DNA of 64,000 bases from the NCBI RefSeq assembly GCF_014805625.2, contig NW_023998415.1, positions 36,565,472 through 36,629,471 of the forward strand. Reading direction: 5' to 3'. The DNA comes from Glossina fuscipes. Its lineage: Eukaryota > Arthropoda > Insecta > Diptera > Glossinidae. How positions within the stretch are numbered: position 1 is the stretch's first letter; each line of letters opens with the position of its first letter. A program made the position numbers and the translations under genes. The notes under the pieces were generated by a model. It was not told the origin of the DNA. It saw nothing but the letters and a program-made list of their open reading frames with translations, and did not search any database. Of this stretch, positions 23,617-36,753 are shown piece after piece.

Positions 23617-24633
23617 TGTGGGCTAAATATTGTACATTTAAATTAATTTTACCTTTAATTATCATAAAATTGCATTATTTGTTATAAGTGACAAATTTAG
23701 TAACACGTATGGCTCAACGCTTCTTTTGGACAATCAAATTTGTGTGATCACTAATATGACCATGTATATATATATATATATATATATATATGCATATATA
23801 TGCATATATTATTTAATATTTTTATGCAATAACCTGAAATAAATGTTTCACAATCAATGTCTTACATATTTCGTATGCATTTTTTTACGAAAATAATTAA
23901 AAGCATTAATAGTTGGGTGTTTAAGATTCGCTTTAAACGAATAGAGCTTTTCCTGCTTGCGTTTCATATTAAATGTTTGCTTTTTCTCTTCGCATACTCA
24001 TTCTTTTTCTTCTCGTTGCCTCACATATTGTTTATTTTACCTTAACTAGATGAATTATATGTAACTATTATATGTAATAGCAATGACAGATCCCTTGTTC
24101 ACTTTTTACTTTTTTTTTTTTATTTTATGGGGAAAATTTTCCCGAAATTGGTAAAATCTTTTTATTCATTGTTCTGTTGTTTTAATCAAATTTTATTCGA
24201 TCGTTATTTATAGTGTTATAATTTTTTTTACTTTCTCTTTACTGCCTTCAATCATACACCTATATGTATTTATATATGTAACTTATTTATGAATATGTAT
24301 ATAAAATTAATTTAACTACGTATTCGATTATGTGATATTATTTCTCTGCTTAAATGCATATGCATGTGTGCGGTTCTTTTATATTCTATTTGTTTTTTTA
24401 TAGTATTTTTGATGATTTATTTCTGCTCGATTAGGTTTTTGAGTGCATTTAAAAAAAAAAAAAATTTAAAAAAAAAAAAAAAAAAAAGCTATAAATTTTT
24501 CAAAGTATTCAGATTGGTGTCAATAATCTGAAAGCACACAAATATATGTATATATGCTTGCTTATGCATGTTTTACCTTGTCTATCTATCAATGTACGTA
24601 AACAGACAAACAGACATATACATATACGTTTAC

Positions 24634-24671
24634 ATTCACACACGCATACACATACACACACACACACACAT

Positions 24672-24703
<32 letters not shown>

Positions 24704-24710
24704 CGACAAA
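24634..24710. repeat. Compound (CA)n(GA)n microsatellite
   Basis: CACA repeats to 24670 switch to about 11 GA units, then GACA units. The ORFs across it on both strands are low-complexity artefacts. Confidence 0.9.
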
Positions 24711-25279
24711 CACGATTTCCACGTAAGGGGTTCATGTTTAAGAGAACACTACAATTAGTTTCTAAAAAGAGATCATTTTACTAAGGCATTTTTTATGTTA
24801 GAATAAAGTTTTCTTTTGTTATCGCGTTCATCTCTCTGACAAGATTTCCATGTGAATTATTATGCTGTAGAATATATATAATGAAGTATTGCAATTATCA
24901 GCATTTCGTCAGTATATTTATTTTAAATGGACCGACAACAGTATTCATATTTTCCTTTTTTATTGTTGTATGATGCGATGATGATGTATCGGAATGCAAG
25001 CTTTGATAAAAGCGACAGAATTTGTCATTAATGTAGTAAGTCCTTGAATTATTAATATAAGTGATTTTTTCACAAACTAAGCAAAAATAATATATACAAA
25101 CTCGAGCTGCTTAGTTAAATTGAGAATCACTTTCTATGGAATCAAGTGATCTACTAATTGGGTTAACTTAAAGCCACTGGTGATCGTGCGTTTTGTTATT
25201 GGCGAGAGCGTTGCAGTATTGCAGTGAAGATGAAATTAGAATTGCTTTAGAATTGTAAATAAACGCTAAAGTAAATTTA

Positions 25280-25601
25280 TTTTTATACCCACTACTGTAC
25301 GATGAGGGTATACTCACTTTATTTTTTTCCACAATGTATGTAACACTCAAAAGTAAGCTTCAGAGATCCTATGAAATATATATATATATTCTTGATTAGA
25401 GTGAAATTCTGAGTTGATTTAGCCCTGTCTGTCCGCCTATGTGGGGTGTGTTGTTGGCACTCTCCTGATCGCAAAACTGAAGATGTCAACATTAAATTTG
25501 ATAGAAACATTGGAAGTCTCTGCGCGACGGTTGGTATTGAAAATGAGCCAAATTGTTCACAGCAGAAGTGAGCAGATGACCGTAAACTGAACGGTACTCA
25601 G

Positions 25602-25632
<31 letters not shown>

Positions 25633-26070
25633 GGATTTTTGCTCGTTATTCGAAAATTGTTAGAAGTTAGAAGTCTGAAAATTTCCACATTTACTTTGCG
25701 AAACAGTCGTCTCTTTACAGGAAAAAAATGGAAACAATCGGCCATCACCACGCAAAGTTAAAAGGAATTAAATTTTCATATTTTTCACTTTTTTTGAGGT
25801 TTTATGCTTATTTATCATAAGGTAAACAAGAGAGAATGTTTAAAACTATTTTGAACATATCTCAAATGAAGATGTATTATCTGCCTAAAAATGGGTCAAT
25901 TCTAAAATGAATATGGTCGGCACCACGGTCAGGTCGATTAATTCTTTCTCAATAATATCAGCGATATGGGTATCAAATAAAAGAACTTTGAAAGTAGAAT
26001 GCGAAAAGCATAGTAGTGGTGGTGGGTATGTGAGATTCGTCATTCCGCCAAATATAACTTTTTTACTTAT
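25280..26070 (+). mobile_element. Dispersed repeat, near full-length copy
   Basis: It opens with the hairpin TATACCC...GGGTATA (25283-25311), then 'ATATTCTTGATTAGAGTG', 'CCTGTCTGTCCGCC' and 'GGTATTGAAAATGAGCC'. It closes near TTTTTTACTTATT at 26070. A T24 run (25602-25625) interrupts it. It shares both ends with copies at 54838 and 59931. No transposase is coded; it is non-autonomous. Confidence 0.7.
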
Positions 26071-26254
26071 TAGATATTAAAATCAAATTTTCAAAAATTG
26101 CTTTTTTTCTCTATATTTTTCTCTCCCCCCCCTCCGCTTTTTGCCACCGCATTCTGGCTTCTTTACACACATATTCTTATGTTGTATTATAAAATTTCTT
26201 GAGATTAACAAAACCTTTGCGACTTCTTTAAGAAAATTGCTAAGCTTAAATGAA

Positions 26255-26255
<1 letters not shown>

Positions 26256-26285
<30 letters not shown>
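26256..26285. repeat. Poly-A run of 30
   Basis: Uninterrupted A30; possibly a slippage product or an old retroposed tail. Confidence 0.9.
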
Positions 26286-26289
<4 letters not shown>

Positions 26290-26655
26290 GGCAAAGCAAA
26301 AGTGCATAAATAATTTAAAGATCGCATTCAAAGAATTAAACACAACAATATGTAAATTTAATAACAACTGAAAAAATATCTATAAAAATTATTTAGGTAA
26401 AACTCTTTTTCAAGGTTATATTAAAATATGTTGCGATTCTCTATTTGGGGGGTTGGTTTTGATGGCATGTCTATAAGTTTTGTTGTAATAATTCGGCGAA
26501 AATGAGATGAACTTTCTGAACACTGCGATCTAATCTAATTAAAGTAAAAAAATGAAAAGAAAATTGTCCCAAGACTTTCCAATCTATATTAGATAAATTT
26601 GGGAAAATTCTTACCCATTGGCAGAGCATGAGATTATAGTAATTTAGTTGTTCAA

Positions 26656-26677
26656 TGTGTGTGTGTGTGTGTGTGTT
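26656..26677. repeat. (GT)n microsatellite
   Basis: About 10 GT units followed by TTTA repeats, at the 3' edge of the LINE remnant on the other strand. Confidence 0.85.
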
Positions 26678-26724
26678 TCTTTTATTTATTTATTTATTTT
26701 TTTTTTTTGTGAGTTGGGAAGCCA

Positions 26725-27720
26725 TCAACAGGCGCCCATCAGGGCAGTGCGAGACCGCTAAAAACCACGTCTCTTATTCCCTACCCTGTGGCACGACCGT
26801 TTATGTATACCTTCACAGGGATGGCACTACTTAAAAGTCTACGGTGACGCTCTTCGTGTCTCTATTTTCTCAAAATGTTTGCGGCGAGGACTCCTACCGC
26901 CTTCCACATTTTCAGGTCGTGCAACATATTTGTCACAAGATTGTCAGGGAGAGGTAACACTCCAATATCCGTCTATAGTCTCTGTCGTGCGTTATAGTAT
27001 TTCGGACAGACAAAGAAAACATATTCAGCGTCTTCGATGCACTCACATAAACTACAGGATGGATTCTACTCTATTTTAAACCTAGACAGATATTATCTAA
27101 AGCACCTATGGCCGCTAATTAGCTGTGTCAAATAAAAGTCCACCTCACCATGTTGCCTATTCACCCAGGGCCGCAGATCAGGTATGAGCCGGTGAGTTCA
27201 TCCACCCTTACTCGCTCTGCTCCAGCACTCCTGCCAATCTTCCACCAGTCGCTGTGTTGCTCGCTGTTTAGCCGCTTCAGCCGACAATCTGTGAAATTCG
27301 GCCCCAGTCGTTTGGTATCGTGCCAGCGATAACCAAAACCGCATTTTTCGACAATGTCCGATATGCGGGGCATACCCTTAAAGCGTATAGCCGGTATACT
27401 GATTAGACATCTCTTGGCTTTTTCCACACCGAAGAGGCATACATTATTGTCGCAGTTACCACTTCCGCGATCAGCTTTCTACGGTCTTGCCTAGGGCCCC
27501 GCAAATTTGGCAAGAAGCGCACCACCGACTTTACTACCTTCGCTGCCTTTTCCCCCATGTATTGGAGTTATTTCGTTTAGACGAAAGGCTGCAGTCGATC
27601 ATCACTCCTAGGTATCTTATGGCGTCTTGTCGCAATCTACTCGTATCTTCCACTTGGATAGTCACTTTTTCAATCTTCTTTCTGGCCGCAGCCACTTCTT
27701 AATCATGTCGGCGATTTTAT
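26725..27720 (-). mobile_element. R1-like LINE remnant, 3' part of ORF2
   Basis: The minus strand reads, with frame changes, AAKVVKSVVRFLPNLRGP, then RRKLIAEVVTATIMYASSVW and SVYRLYALRVCPAYRTLS, then VLVIAGTIP, then CSLCECIEDAEYVFFVCPKY, and MLHDLKMWKAVGVLAANILRK. This is the order seen at the end of R1/LOA-type ORF2 proteins, including the C-terminal Cys-rich motif. It is 5'-truncated and carries stops. The higher G+C than its surroundings fits a former coding sequence. Short plus-strand ORFs over it (26879, 27150, 27487) are shadows. Confidence 0.8.
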
Positions 27721-30700
27721 TCAGGAATTAGGTAGAGTGGCTGGCCAGCATATCAGCAGAACGTGGACATGTCGATATCTCTATGTGCCTATCTCAAATG
27801 CAAATATGCACGTTTCACGAATATAATGTACTTACCTACCTATGATTGTACGAAAAAGAGATAAGCGAAAGATTAGAAAGCTTTCAAAATTATTTTAATA
27901 GGTATTGGCTTTTACAAGTGGTCTGGATTGGCTAACCCACCACGCGTTCTACTTGCGAAAATGTAATGAATTTTTAATAGTAAAGAATTTCATCTACGCA
28001 AACATATACACACGCACACATCCACAAACCACATACCACACTCCACACTCCACACTCCAGAGTTTGTTGACAAAGCAATTTGAAGCGAAACTAGTAAAGA
28101 ATTTTGGGGGAGAGTTATTTGACGTGAATTTATTTTGCTGTTGTTTCAAAAATCTAATCAGATTTTCGAAAAAAAAAAAAATATATATATATAAAAGTTT
28201 GTGATGGCGTTCGAGTTTGCCTTTATACATTTGCGTTGTTGTTGTTGTTGTTGTGTTATATATGTGAATTGTAAATAAATATTTGCTGCTTTGAAAGTAG
28301 AGATGTTGCTCCACCTAATAAAATTTCATATGAGAGTGGAGAACGGCATGTGCGCAATACAAGGCTATAATAAAAATTGTTCGCCGGCAACATCAATTTG
28401 CCACACCACCACTACAATCCGCCTGTAACCACAATATTAATTGAAATTTTTTTTTGAACACAACACAACTTGAATTCATGCATGCATTAATGCTTGCATT
28501 TATCAATATAATAATGTATATACACAACGTACGCACATAATAACATGCATATGTCGAAAGTATGCTGATTTGTCAATTTTGTGCAAGCGTAAGGCGGTAA
28601 AAGTGCATTTATTGTTGCTGCTGCTTGCTGGGACCTTTCAGCCAATTAAATGACCACATAAATATGCTTTAAATATGTATATAACATCTATTAACATATG
28701 TGGATATATGGACATTAGCGTATATGGATGATAGCACAACAATAACACAAATTTTCAAACTTTATTATTATTTACGGAATAAAGAGGAGAAACAGAAACC
28801 AGCGATTACAAAAATCACAACTAACATTCATAATACTTGAGTGAACAATATAACATTGACCTATAATGTTATGGAGATTTTTTTTTTTTTTTTTTTTGTT
28901 GTCCAGATAATTCTGCTGTTGCATGCATGTCCTTAGGTATTCCGTTTTATTATTGATGTCACGTAATTTCTTTCAGAGACTTTAATAATTGTAAGAAGAG
29001 AAGAGAAGAGAAGAGTCGAGTCGAGTCTGTAGAAAATTTAAATCTATCAAAATCTACTACTGACTCCTTATCCTATTGAGATCACTTCATATCAATCAAT
29101 AAGAGATAAGAGGACTATTGCGTGCACATTCGAACAAAGTTGTACGCTTAGTGTGCCAAAATGTATGTGGATATTATATCACATATAGGACTCAAATGCT
29201 GGCCAAAGTTGTTTGAAGCTTTAATTTCAGTGACGTGAAGAGTGATAGGTGCATTTGAAAATTATCGCAACCAACTTATGCAAACCAATTCCGTTACCAT
29301 ACTTTGACCAATGCCGTCTTTGTTGTATACAGCCGCGAGACTTTGATTTGCATGCATTTTTTTTTTTTTATTTATTTTTTATTTATCCGGAATAATCCGC
29401 GTATCATGTTTAGATTCATTTACAGTATTCCATACATGTTATAATTTCTTTTCGAAGATTTTTCGTAGCTTTTCTGTGTTGCCGCTTACACTCTAGCAGT
29501 AAAAGTTAAACAATGTTTAACGTACTTCCCTAGCTTAGCTGCTTATGAGTGATTAACCACATGTACCCTTTTCGGTACACGCTAACAACTTAAATAATGA
29601 CGAGACGCTTTTTTATGTTTCTAAAAGAAAACGTATATTTATACCGTTATACGCCTCAAGCAGCATTGTAAACATCCGTCATGTTGTTCTACATTGTTTT
29701 GCATGGAATCGCTTTGCTTGATAAATATACTCAGAAATAGCGACAAATTTATACAAGAATTATCCGACTAATTGTACAACACTATCAACGGATTACGTAT
29801 GAAATAAGAACCTTGCAAACGTAGGCGTTTTCCTTAGTATACTATTAGTGTTGCGAGATAGCGAATCACTCGATTACTATGATGTTTTTTTTTTTTTTTT
29901 CTATAAACATAATACGATTTTTTGCTAAGATATTTTTGGCCGCGTTGTAGAGCAACACTCCAGTGTTGTGTTTGTGAATTATGTCTGGCGATACGATAGC
30001 TGTTTAGATCACGGTATCAAGGTATATAGCCGAGCAAAAAGAAAAAGAATTGATAATAAAAGTAAAAATATTTTCCCAAAAAGCTAGCTGTGCTGCTGTT
30101 GACAGTTTCGGTTACGTAGCTACGTGTGTATGCATTTTGTTTTAAAGAATAACGATGTAAAAGAGATATTAAAAAATGTGGTTTAAGATTTTTTATTTTT
30201 GTAGGTTTGTCTTTTCGTATGAGTCTCATTCAAGAGAAAGAAAAACATGTGACTTGTTTTTTATATTAAAGTTTACGCAATACAGTTTTAAAGTATCATC
30301 AGTAGTAACAACGTCATCATCGTTGTTGTCATCGTCATTATCATCTTCACCATTATTATCCACAAACATCAGCATCCTTATAACATTACCATCTTTGCCA
30401 CGCCAGCATTATACGTTAAGCCTGGTTATGTCTGAGGCATATTCATTCGAACATTCTTTCTATCTACGCCTGTATGTGTATACATAGAAAATTTTATTAT
30501 AACGTCTGCTTAAATGTACATACGTATGTACGTACGTACATACATACGCCGTTCGTGCAATCACACACGTATCCATAGTTTAAAAGGAACCCAACCCTTA
30601 GCTTCGTAAAACAACTAACCAAGTAAACTCTCTCCCCCTTCCCCCCTTTCGCTTAAAGCAACAACATCTCTAGTCATTCAGCCACCTAACTACCCATTCA

Positions 30701-30793
30701 ATGTATGATTTGAAACCGCTAAAGTGCGTTTTCGTAGCTAGCTGCCTGTAAATAACTGCTAACACCGCTTGACGGCTGGTAAGATGGTTGGAT
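27721..30793. other. Intron-like DNA without a gene
   Basis: Microsatellite fragments, T17 at 28879-28896, an AAGAG pentanucleotide patch at 28995-29015, T runs at 29359 and 29884, CAT/CGT-type trinucleotides at 30310-30340 and a perfect 16-bp palindrome GTACATACGTATGTAC near 30517. Nothing coding. Confidence 0.5.
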
Positions 30794-30915
30794 GGCTGCC
30801 TGGCTGCCTGGCTGCTTGGCCGGCTAAATGACTGACTGACTGACCGACTGACTGACTAACTGACTAACTGACTTACTAATTGCCTTACTGACTGATAGAA
30901 TGACTGACTGAATGG
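30794..30915. repeat. Tetranucleotide tract GGCT(GCCT) then (GACT)n
   Basis: GGCTGCCT repeats pass into more than 15 imperfect ACTG units with A/T variants. Confidence 0.85.
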
Positions 30916-31620
30916 CTCTCTCACTTTATGCCATTAACTACCTCTCCCAGCGGTCATATAGAGGATGACTGCTTCTCAAAATCTTATTTAACCTTTTTTT
31001 AAACGATTTTTTTTTTTTCACAAATGTTGTCTTTACTCTCTTTGCTTGTTGTTGCTATTATTTTTCTTTTCTATTTGCAATTGGTTTTTTCTTTTTATAT
31101 TTTCTTTTTGCTTTATTTCCCTCTTTCTTTTTAAATTTGGTTAGACAAACATCAGCGGAAACGATGGAGAGGGTGCCTGGTATTTATATCGGTCTTTTTT
31201 TTTTTCTGTTCTTTTTTTGTTTTTGTTTTGTTTTTTTTTGGCATACACAACAAACTGGTTTTTTACATAATGTGTTTATATACATGTGCACGTACACCAG
31301 TGCAAAAATACAAAAGCGAACGTACACATACACACACAAACAGTTAGATTTTTCTAGGTGAAATAATAAAATTCAAATTTTAATTAAATTAGATTTTTAT
31401 ACTTATTTCTCTTAAAAAAAAAAAATTGGTTCAACAGCATGTTATCAATTAATGTTATACTACGCTACCCCTGATTACAATTACATATGCATGCACACCA
31501 TCAGATGAATATATAAATTGCATATAGGTGTGTGAGTGAGTAAGTAAATGAGTGCATGTATTTATGCATTTGCGTGTATGCGCGTGTACGCTTGGTTCGT
31601 TTGTGTGTGTTTGCGCGCGC

Positions 31621-31677
31621 ATGTATGTGTATGTGTGTGTATGTGTATGTATGTATGTATGTATGTATGTATGTATG
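31621..31677. repeat. (ATGT)n microsatellite
   Basis: Mixed ATGTGT and ATGT units; reads as YVCV repeats in one frame. Confidence 0.9.
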
Positions 31678-32025
31678 GATATATGTGCGTGCGCGTTTGT
31701 TAGTGCTTGTATGTATGCATGTAAGCATATAAGCGAACCGAAATCTCAAATGTTTCAAAATTCTTTTGACATGGAAAGCGTGTATGCGACTGTGCTTTTT
31801 TACATATATATTTACTTCAATAAAAGCAAATTTCCTATGTATGTAGTTTACGCACTTCTGCTGGTCAATATAGGCAGAAACAAGTTGCAATAGTCCAAAT
31901 ATCAGTCAGTAGCAGCTACGCATAAACTTATCCTAGCATGGATGCATACGTGGATGTTTGCATGTGGTCGTGTTAAATATAATCCCGCACTCATGCACGC
32001 ACACAGGAGGTCTACACGCATTACG

Positions 32026-32050
32026 TATATATATATATATATATGTGTAA

Positions 32051-32094
<44 letters not shown>

Positions 32095-32116
32095 ATATGT
32101 ATGTGTGTGTGTGTAC
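32026..32116. repeat. (AT)n/(GT)n microsatellite
   Basis: Two AT blocks, the second about 18 units, followed by GT units. Confidence 0.9.
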
Positions 32117-33157
32117 ATATTCATATACTTTAGGATATACACAGAAAATCACAGGACGCGCCTCGATTTCGGTGATGTGTACCAACCCAGCAAAGCAACC
32201 AACCGAACAGTCAGTCAGGCAACCCGCCAGCCAGCATATACCTCTAACAAACTAAAATGTTAAATACATTTGTATTTTGAAAGGCTGAAACGCATATATA
32301 TGTATATATGTACATAAAATATAAACAAATACATACACAGGCCCATGCTCATAACTAAATACAAGTTTAGTATAAAATTGCATAGAAATGTTTAGAATTC
32401 ATATTGTATTTGCCATACGTTGCATGCCTAACATGCAAATACACACAACATTTCAAACCATACACACAATCTATAATATTGTACAACATGCACGATATAC
32501 TATAGAAAACGTACACCTATGGATAGTTCCTTATCTTAATGCATATCCATATATATTTATATATATATATATATATTTTTATATATATATATATAGAATG
32601 TCGTCAGCACAATACAGCGTAAAGGTTATATTATTTCTGCACATACATAAAAAGTAGTGTATTCACTAAATACTTATACTAACCCGGTAACCAAACGAGC
32701 TCCTCGATCTCTCATCCTATATGCTTACGTATATATATATAGTTTTACAAGCATCTATCATCTATCATCTCTCCACCCCTTAACCATGCCACTTACCATT
32801 CATCCGGCATTCCACCCATCCATTCATCGTTCATCCTGTTTTATTATATACAATACAATATATTTTGGTTATATAAAGGTGCACGTATCAGGGACCTGAC
32901 AGACTCTCTTGTTAACTCGATGGCATGTTGTCTACACACATTTTGAATATTTGGTCACATGAGCTTTTGAAAGGCTTTACAAGAATTTATTATTGAATTT
33001 ATTTATTTTTTTTATTTTTATTTTTTTTTTTTTCCTTCTTGTGTTGTGTTCCGCTTTGATAAAAATGAATTTTTATGCATTGATATAAAAATTCAAATAT
33101 TTTGCTCTCTCGGAAGATTAAAATTTGTCAAAAATTGTGTCACTTTTATTATTGTTT

Positions 33158-33160
<3 letters not shown>

Positions 33161-33194
<34 letters not shown>
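33161..33194. repeat. Poly-T run of 34
   Basis: Uninterrupted T34 about 130 bp left of a dispersed repeat copy. Confidence 0.9.
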
Positions 33195-33196
<2 letters not shown>

Positions 33197-33324
33197 GTTA
33201 ACAATTTAAAAAGTTAATTTGCTTATTAAAATAAAAATGAAAATAAAAAAGGGGGAAAACAAGCATAAGACTTTTAAAACGATAATAACGAACAACTCTT
33301 ACAAATCGTAAAGATTTTCAACAC

Positions 33325-34212
33325 ATCACCCAAGGACGAGGGGTACATTTTTTTTTTGTGAATACTTTTGCAACGTCCAGAAGTAAGCATCGGACACCCC
33401 ACAAAATATATACATTTTCGATCAGCATCAAATTGTAAATCGATTTAAGTATGTCCGTCTGTCCTTACGTGTAATGTTTATTTCAAGCACTCTTCTGGCC
33501 GCAAAAATGTAGCTATCGACTTGTAGAAGTTCTTCCACGCAGATTAATATTGAAAATGGGTCAAATCGATCGAAAGATCCGCCTACAGCACCACGTAAAC
33601 TAAGAACCCCTACCTATGTCTTTCAAAAGTAACGCAAAATTGTTTTCTTCGTCATTACTCATTAACTCTAGCGAATAAATGTACAAAAATTTCAATGCAT
33701 ATTCTATGGGCGATGCTGCAACATTTGGGTGCAAAAATCGAAAAAAAAATTGATCACATCTACCCTATATTATAGCGTATCAGAATGTAGTTTCTTTTTC
33801 AATACCTTTATAAAGTCCACATACAAGATTGGAAAAAACCCATAGGGTATATCAACTCTTGGCCAATTTCCAATTTGAAATGCACCTAAATATGTTTGCG
33901 TGCGCGCAAGAGCGTAGTGTTTGTGGTAAAAAACGTACTCCCGTTATCGAAAATGAAGATATTGCGTAGAAATGTGCAAAAGAATTTAAAAGTGACTTGA
34001 ATGAACCTTTCCAACGATACTACTACAACGCCCCGAGGACTATGCGACAAAAACTTTTATTTTGAAAATGGGAAAAATTCAGCCGCTCCCACCCCACATT
34101 AGGCAGCCTGCTCTTTTTTTTGCTCTTTTACTTTTGCTGTGTTCCTTAAGATAACGGTGATGGATATGAAAATGATATGTGGTCATGACCGAATCTGATT
34201 TTCTTCGTTTTG
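33325..34212 (+). mobile_element. Dispersed repeat, full-length but eroded copy
   Basis: The same order of blocks as the 54.8- and 59.9-kb copies: 'ACCCCACAAAATATATACAT', 'ATGTCCGTCTGTCC', 'CTGGCCGCAAAAATG', 'AGCTATCGACTTGTAG', 'CCGCCTACAGCACCACGTAA', and an end near TTTTCTTCGTTTTGTT. The opening hairpin is damaged. Confidence 0.7.
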
Positions 34213-35620
34213 TTCACTACTATTGACATGATTGTTGTTTTTATCCGTAAAGTGAAAACTTGGCATTACTTACTTACACAACTATGCGAAGATACTGTGA
34301 CGTATCTAGATTATATAAAGCGCGACAAACACATCACTAATAATATTGGTCAACTTATTGTCTCTGTTTTCCTTTTTTTTTTTCAAGTTCTGCTACAGTT
34401 AAGCCAGTTTCAGTTGCATTAAACACCTAGTACTGTAGAAAGGAGTTAACTTAAATTGTATATAAAAATGAATTAACGACAGTAGGAAAAAAAGTCGAAG
34501 AATTTTAAGCGGGGGAACGCGTTCAAAGGCGACTTGCATCGAAGTTAAGATGCGTCACTAAGACGGTGCATACAGTTCAAGGTTTGGCAATCCATCGTAC
34601 TACACGCGGCTTTGTTTAGAAGCAATATCGGAAATATTTTTGAGCTATGGTACTAAGACTGACAGAGCAATTTGTTTAAAAATATTGCAAAGACGCCAAA
34701 CAATTTGTAATCGTTGGGAGTTTGTGTTCATTTTCGCAATTTTTCCTCTTGCAAAAAGGCATCTATTGAGAAAAGTTGATACAATATTTATTAATTAAAA
34801 TATTTTTCTTCATCATTTTCTACAAAATTTAACCATATTTATCTGGCAACATGATAAAATATCGCGTCGAAAGAAATTATATTCGTTTGACAGCGATCCA
34901 ATCATTCATTCATTTCCGTACTTCTTCAACTTTGGGGAGCCGCGTGCCAGCAGAGTCGTGCCATATCGATCTGAATTCAACAAGTGATAATTGGAAGGCG
35001 CTATGTCCAGCTATGTACGCTGTTTGCCGTAGAAATTCCCATTCGAATTGAAAAAGTATATATATTTGACAAAATTGGCCATTTTCAATCAATGCGTGCC
35101 AACACTTTTAAGCCGTTGAAATCAAAAGTGCCAATTGGGATATGATGAAGCAGCATCGTCTTAAGTTACTGAACGTGTTTGGTCGCAGATTTCTGCAAAT
35201 TAATTAACACAACTAATGAATGGCGAAAATACAATTTCACGCGCTCCCCTATTGACGTTCGCATACACTGCAAAAATCAATTAAGTTAAATGGGAGACCG
35301 TAATGTTATGTAGAGAGAGAAAGGTAAAAAAATCATCGAATTTGACTGTTATGTGCACTGGTACCTTCTATTAGTTTTATCACTTTTACCTGTAGAACAA
35401 CTCGGTGGCGAAAATGAAAATGGCACGGAAGATCCTAATAGATATACAAGTTTTATGAAACTAAGTCGTCTTGTGCCAGATGTTGCGATGACATTGACAT
35501 TTATTTCATTCGTTGGCAATGCAAATCTATAGCACTTTTTACACACAATTTTACTAAGCACGAGATATTTAGGATATTTACAGAATCGAAAATTATAGAT
35601 TTTTATAATTTAAAAGAAAT
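34213..35620. other. Unassigned spacer
   Basis: G+C is somewhat higher at 34500-35300. ORFs on both strands (34851-35051, 34910-35092) show no motif I know; it could be an old transposon remnant. Confidence 0.4.
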
Positions 35621-35624
35621 TGTT

Positions 35625-35655
<31 letters not shown>
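35625..35655. repeat. Hexanucleotide (AGGCTC)5
   Basis: Five perfect units plus one base; one frame reads GSGSGS. Confidence 0.95.
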
Positions 35656-36002
35656 TTTTTTTATAAAACCCATGTTCCTTATCAATCACGGAATGTTTTT
35701 GCCAAATTTCAGCTTCCTATCTTTACTTTTGCGCCTGTGACCGTTTCAGTAACGATATGTATATATGTGCATAAAATGTCGGTTTATGAAATGTTTGATC
35801 GATTTAAATATTAATTCCCATTAGGAATACCCAGCATATTAGCTAATAACGAAATTGATGACAAATCTAAAATTTAAATCTTGAAGGAAAGCAGATAAGT
35901 TTTACTTTTTATGAGAATATAAATATGAAAATACATATGCGCTTAAAAATAAAATTTGTAAAACGAACATATTAGTATTTGGTAATGTTTGAGAAACACG
36001 AA

Positions 36003-36003
<1 letters not shown>

Positions 36004-36051
<48 letters not shown>
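36004..36051. repeat. Poly-A run of 48
   Basis: The longest homopolymer in the window; its length may be unreliable in an assembly. Confidence 0.95.
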
Positions 36052-36052
<1 letters not shown>

Positions 36053-36535
36053 ATTTGTCCACAAAAGGCAAACAAACGAAAAGGTAATAAGCGAAACCTC
36101 TCTATTATATCTGGTCTATTATAAATTTAAGCAAACACTTGGAAATTAAAACAGAACAACAACAATAATTGCACATCTTATTAATGTTAGTAGACAGTTG
36201 GCAACATCATCCATTGTTTATGTACATATGTATGCACGTATGTATGCATGTATATGAAGAGACCCAACCGCATTGCTAAATATTTAAAATGTTTCAAATA
36301 AACATACAGACTAGCAGCGGCTCCAGTGTTACTTATGTATACTCTTTTTTTTTTTTTTTTTTCCTAATTTTTGGTATCTTTCTTTTGGATACATAATTTT
36401 TTTTTTTTTTTTTTTTGATTCTAAATTCTTTAGAGTGCTTTAAACTTTGGGGAAATAGAAATACTTGCTTGGCTCGCACACAGGGATGGTGGCAATAGTC
36501 ATCGTCCAAAATAACTGATACTACAAGTGTTGAAT

Positions 36536-36577
36536 ATCTCTCTCTCCATCTCTCTTTCTCTCTCTCTCTCTCTCTCC
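36536..36577. repeat. (CT)n microsatellite
   Basis: CT units with a few interruptions. Confidence 0.9.
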
Positions 36578-36635
36578 CACTGTATTTCATGGTAGTGATA
36601 GATGGGAGATGGTGGAGACGGTAACGATGCGGTGG

Positions 36636-36664
36636 TGATGGTGATGATGATGATGATGATGATG
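36636..36664. repeat. (GAT)n trinucleotide tract
   Basis: GGTGAT units pass into perfect GAT repeats; reads as poly-His on the minus strand. Confidence 0.9.
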
Positions 36665-36753
36665 TGTAGTTCTATGCAGATTCTGTTCTAGGCAACAGTC
36701 TCTTTTAAAGATGTTATGTATGTGTGCACGTGCATGCTTATAAGTCCGCCATA

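Larger units (their letters stand above)
21244..25278. other. Intron-like microsatellite-rich DNA
   Basis: Holds a (CT)n tract at 21338-21367, an A run at 22321-22334, AT tracts near 23196-23218 and 23766-23801, a CAA/AAT-rich patch at 23295-23350, and A runs at 24451-24487. No coding exon is seen. Confidence 0.5.

Noticed and set aside
24509..24758. Ser/Leu/Cys-Val and His-Thr repeat ORFs
   Set aside because: Translations of the compound CA/GA microsatellite.
25283..25311. Helitron terminal hairpin
   Set aside because: No CTRR end, no TC start and no A/T target site could be placed, and the element carries TIR-like echoes at both ends.
31501..32263. ORFs with HTYIHTYI or IYIYIYIY repeats on both strands
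   Set aside because: Translations of ATGT and AT microsatellites.
34851..35092. Overlapping ORFs on both strands as a possible transposase piece
   Set aside because: Nothing in either translation matched a family I can name; kept only as an unassigned spacer.
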